A DNA stretch of 8,151 bases from Pseudomonadota bacterium (GTDB lineage: Bacteria; Desulfobacterota; JAPLJL01), in NCBI GenBank assembly GCA_026388615.1, contig JAPLJL010000098.1, forward strand, positions 1-8,151, written 5' to 3'. Position 1 is the first letter of the stretch. Every line of letters starts with the position of its first letter. Of this stretch, positions 6,359-8,151 are shown one piece after another. The position numbers were made by a program, and so were the translations under genes. The notes beneath the pieces are model-generated. The model saw only the letters and a list, made by a program, of their open reading frames with translations. It did not search any database and had not been told where the DNA came from.

Positions 6359-7273
6359 ATGGGTATGGAAGAAATCAAGGCGATTGACATCATGAACCAC
6401 CCCGGGGAGGCCGGGCGGAAACCCCCGGAGAATCCCTTCGAGTTCGAGGAATTCAAGATTATGACCCGGACCACCTTCAAGACGGTTTTCAAGGGGTTTG
6501 TGCCTCCCAAGGAGGTGATGGAGCAGATGGCCGGCTTCGGCGGGCACCGTTCCACCGCCGACCTGATCCGGACGATGGACCAGTACGGATACGATAAGCT
6601 GGTCATCTCCTGCACCAAGATGTGGTCCTATTACTGGCATCACAAGCTGATCGTGGACTACAGCGTGGACACGGTGGGGCAGATCGTCCAGGAGGCCAAG
6701 GGCCGGGTGATCGGGGGGGCCGGGTACAATCCCTTCCGGATCGAGGATAGCCTCCGGGACATCGAGCGGGGGGTGAAGGAATACGGGTTCAAGTATGTCT
6801 GGTTCCACCCGATCAGCTTCGGGCTTTCCCCGAAAGATGCCCGGTGTTATCCCTGCTACGCCAAGTGCAACGAGCTCGGGATCCCGGTGGGGGTGCAGGT
6901 GGGGCAGTCGGCCGAGGTCCTCCCGAGCGATGTGGGGCACCCGATGGAGATGGACGCGGTGGCGATCGATTTTCCCAACCTGAAGATCAACCTTTCCCAT
7001 ACCGGCTGGCCCTGGACGGACGAGTGGTGCTCGATGCTCTGGCGGCACCCCAATGTTTACGGGGATATTTCCGCTTATTTCCCCAAGGCGCTCGACGAGC
7101 GCCTGATCCGCTTCATGGACGGGGGCCGGGGCCGGGACAAGGTCCTCTTCGGGACCAACGGGATCAGCCTGATCCGCTGCATCGAGGAGTTCCGGCAGAT
7201 GCCGCTCAAGGACGAAACCAAGAGGATGGTGCTCCGGGAGAACGCCATCCGTTTCCTCGGTCTCGAGGATTAA
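6359..7273 (+). CDS. Amidohydrolase-2 (ACMSD-like) TIM-barrel protein with a degenerate metal site
   Basis: This 304-residue protein belongs to the amidohydrolase-related TIM-barrel group (COG2159-like), which includes metal-dependent decarboxylases, hydrolases and lactonases. The fold is supported by the N-terminal AIDIMNHPG, GGAGYNPF in the middle, WFHP (His150), ELGIPVGVQVGQ, LSHTGWPW and the closing VLFGTNG and ENAIRFLGL. Family members normally carry HxH on strand 1, His on strand 5, His on strand 6 and Asp on strand 8. Here strand 1 gives Met12 and His14, strand 5 gives Gln180, strand 6 keeps His214, and strand 8 gives Asn267. Three of five ligand positions are therefore changed, so a normal metal-dependent hydrolase activity is doubtful. 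The reading frame is intact and full-length, so this is not an obvious pseudogene. AGGA lies 6 nt before ATG 6359; a second ATG two codons on (6365) is an alternative start. The gene lies between the OYE-type reductase and the MaoC-type hydratase genes, suggesting a step in the same pathway. The reaction is unknown. Confidence 0.82.
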   Translation: MGMEEIKAIDIMNHPGEAGRKPPENPFEFEEFKIMTRTTFKTVFKGFVPPKEVMEQMAGFGGHRSTADLIRTMDQYGYDKLVISCTKMWSYYWHHKLIVDYSVDTVGQIVQEAKGRVIGGAGYNPFRIEDSLRDIERGVKEYGFKYVWFHPISFGLSPKDARCYPCYAKCNELGIPVGVQVGQSAEVLPSDVGHPMEMDAVAIDFPNLKINLSHTGWPWTDEWCSMLWRHPNVYGDISAYFPKALDERLIRFMDGGRGRDKVLFGTNGISLIRCIEEFRQMPLKDETKRMVLRENAIRFLGLED

Positions 7274-7280
7274 AGGAGGT
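7272..7280 (+). promoter_or_regulatory. Shine-Dalgarno site overlapping the upstream stop codon
   Basis: AAAGGAGGT begins within the TAA stop (7271-7273) of the amidohydrolase-like gene and sits 7 nt before ATG 7288. Ribosomes ending the first gene can pass directly to the second, so the two products are probably made in matched amounts. Confidence 0.65.
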
Positions 7281-7287
7281 TAAGAAA

Positions 7288-8151
7288 ATGGCGAAGGATT
7301 TCGAGGAATTCGGGAAGATTACCGAAGCGGCTTTAAAAAGACTGCAGAGCAAGGTCGGAACGGAGCGGGACAAAGTGCCCGATTTTGTCCGGAAGCTGGC
7401 CTGGGCCAAGTATTTCATTCCTTTCGGGCTGGTGGACCGGGTCCTGACCGAGGAGCTGGCTATCCGCTACGCTCTCGGGATCGCCCATCTCTCCCCGCTT
7501 TTTTACGACGAGGAATACGCCAAAAAAACCCGCTGGGGCGGGAGGATCTGCCCCCCGGGGATGCTCTCCCTGACCGAGCGTTGCAATGGGGCGATGGAGG
7601 GGCTGCCCGGCGTGCATACCATCTGGCGTCAGTCCACTTACGAATGGAAACGGCCAATGATGATCGGAGACCTGCTGGACACCCACACCTTTCTGATTGC
7701 GGCGGAAGAGATCCCGAGCAAATTCGCCGGGGGCAAGGCGGTGCTTCAGAAGTACGAGACCCGCGTGAAGAACCAGAAGGGCGAGGATGTCGGCACATAC
7801 ATGACCGAGTGGCACCGGTTCGAGCGGTCGAGCTCGAAGAAAGCGGGCAAATACGATGATATCAAGCTGGCCGAATACACCAAAGAAGACCTGGCTAAGA
7901 TATATGAAGATTACGGGAAAGAAGTGATCAGAGGCGCGGAGATCCGCTACTGGGAAGATGTCCAGGTCGGAGAAGAGATTCCTTTTCTAATCAAGGGCCC
8001 GACTACCCAGACCAGCAAGTTCGCCTACGAGTCGGTGATGTCGCCGGGAGGCTGGATTGTCGGGCATCACCTCTGGAACATGCAGATCATGGCCCAGCCC
8101 AAGCTGCCTTTTTACAACGAACAGGGGGTGCCGGAGCCGCCGGTGGCCATC
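7288..8151 (+). CDS. MaoC-type (double hot-dog) acyl dehydratase / enoyl-CoA hydratase-like protein (3' end outside window)
   Basis: 288 codons are visible and remain open at the right edge. Residues about 55-180 match the N-terminal MaoC hot-dog domain. They include ALGIAHLSPLFYDEEYAKK followed by TRWGG and CPP (about 62-90), then TIWRQSTYEWKRPMMIGD (111-128), the conserved segment that precedes the long hot-dog strands. A charged linker (about 181-215) leads to a second hot-dog domain starting at IRYWEDVQVGEEIPF (219-233), the usual MaoC domain entry. The R-specific hydratase catalytic pair (Asp and His in the hydratase-2 motif) is not evident in the visible part of domain 2, which is cut before it can be judged. 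Members of this group add water to enoyl-CoA esters, so this would follow the reductase at 4332-6296. AAAGGAGGT overlaps the stop codon of the preceding gene and lies 7 nt before the ATG, which suggests translational coupling. Confidence 0.85.
   Translation, partial: MAKDFEEFGKITEAALKRLQSKVGTERDKVPDFVRKLAWAKYFIPFGLVDRVLTEELAIRYALGIAHLSPLFYDEEYAKKTRWGGRICPPGMLSLTERCNGAMEGLPGVHTIWRQSTYEWKRPMMIGDLLDTHTFLIAAEEIPSKFAGGKAVLQKYETRVKNQKGEDVGTYMTEWHRFERSSSKKAGKYDDIKLAEYTKEDLAKIYEDYGKEVIRGAEIRYWEDVQVGEEIPFLIKGPTTQTSKFAYESVMSPGGWIVGHHLWNMQIMAQPKLPFYNEQGVPEPPVAI

Noticed and set aside
1..8151. CRISPR arrays, tRNA or rRNA genes, insertion-sequence transposases
   Set aside because: I saw no regularly spaced repeats, no tRNA cloverleaf or rRNA signature, and no transposase motifs on either strand.

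Overview
The window holds six protein-coding genes. They look like an uncharacterised bacterial locus for handling a hydrophobic, probably CoA-activated, substrate. The host is Gram-negative, because one gene encodes a FadL/OmpP1-type outer-membrane channel with a signal peptide. Coding DNA is GC-rich and intergenic DNA is clearly AT-rich. An 86-bp dispersed-type palindromic element and an iron-sulfur old-yellow-enzyme reductase suggest an anaerobe, perhaps of the Desulfobacterota/Syntrophobacterales kind. That placement is inference, since no rRNA or marker gene is present.

Layout. Positions 1-2623 carry two minus-strand flavoenzyme genes. Upstream is a geranylgeranyl-reductase-family oxidoreductase (1418-2623). 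Downstream is a phytoene-desaturase/retinol-saturase-like oxidoreductase that starts at a TTG codon (1252) and runs off the left edge. The 165 bp between them contains the palindromic repeat (1279-1364). Positions 2624-2908 form an AT-rich divergent control region with a candidate promoter on each strand. A perfect 5-2-5 palindrome of TetR-operator type (2770-2781) lies just after the -10 box of the rightward promoter.

Positions 2909-8151 look like one rightward operon. Its genes are the FadL-like channel (2909-4261), a three-cofactor OYE/2,4-dienoyl-CoA-reductase-type enzyme (4332-6296), an amidohydrolase-2-fold protein (6359-7273) and a MaoC-type hydratase cut by the right edge (7288-8151). 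No terminator is visible between them, and the last stop codon overlaps the next Shine-Dalgarno.

Working model (inference). The channel admits a hydrophobic compound. The OYE-like enzyme reduces a conjugated or aromatic CoA ester, and the MaoC protein hydrates the resulting enoyl-CoA. The amidohydrolase-like protein acts on a pathway intermediate, and the divergent flavoenzymes saturate or desaturate isoprenoid-like or alicyclic carbon chains. The most unusual feature is that two enzymes lack expected catalytic residues. The amidohydrolase-like protein has Met, Gln and Asn at three of its usual metal-ligand positions. The OYE-like reductase has Phe at the usual Tyr proton-donor position. This points to altered chemistry rather than textbook beta-oxidation.
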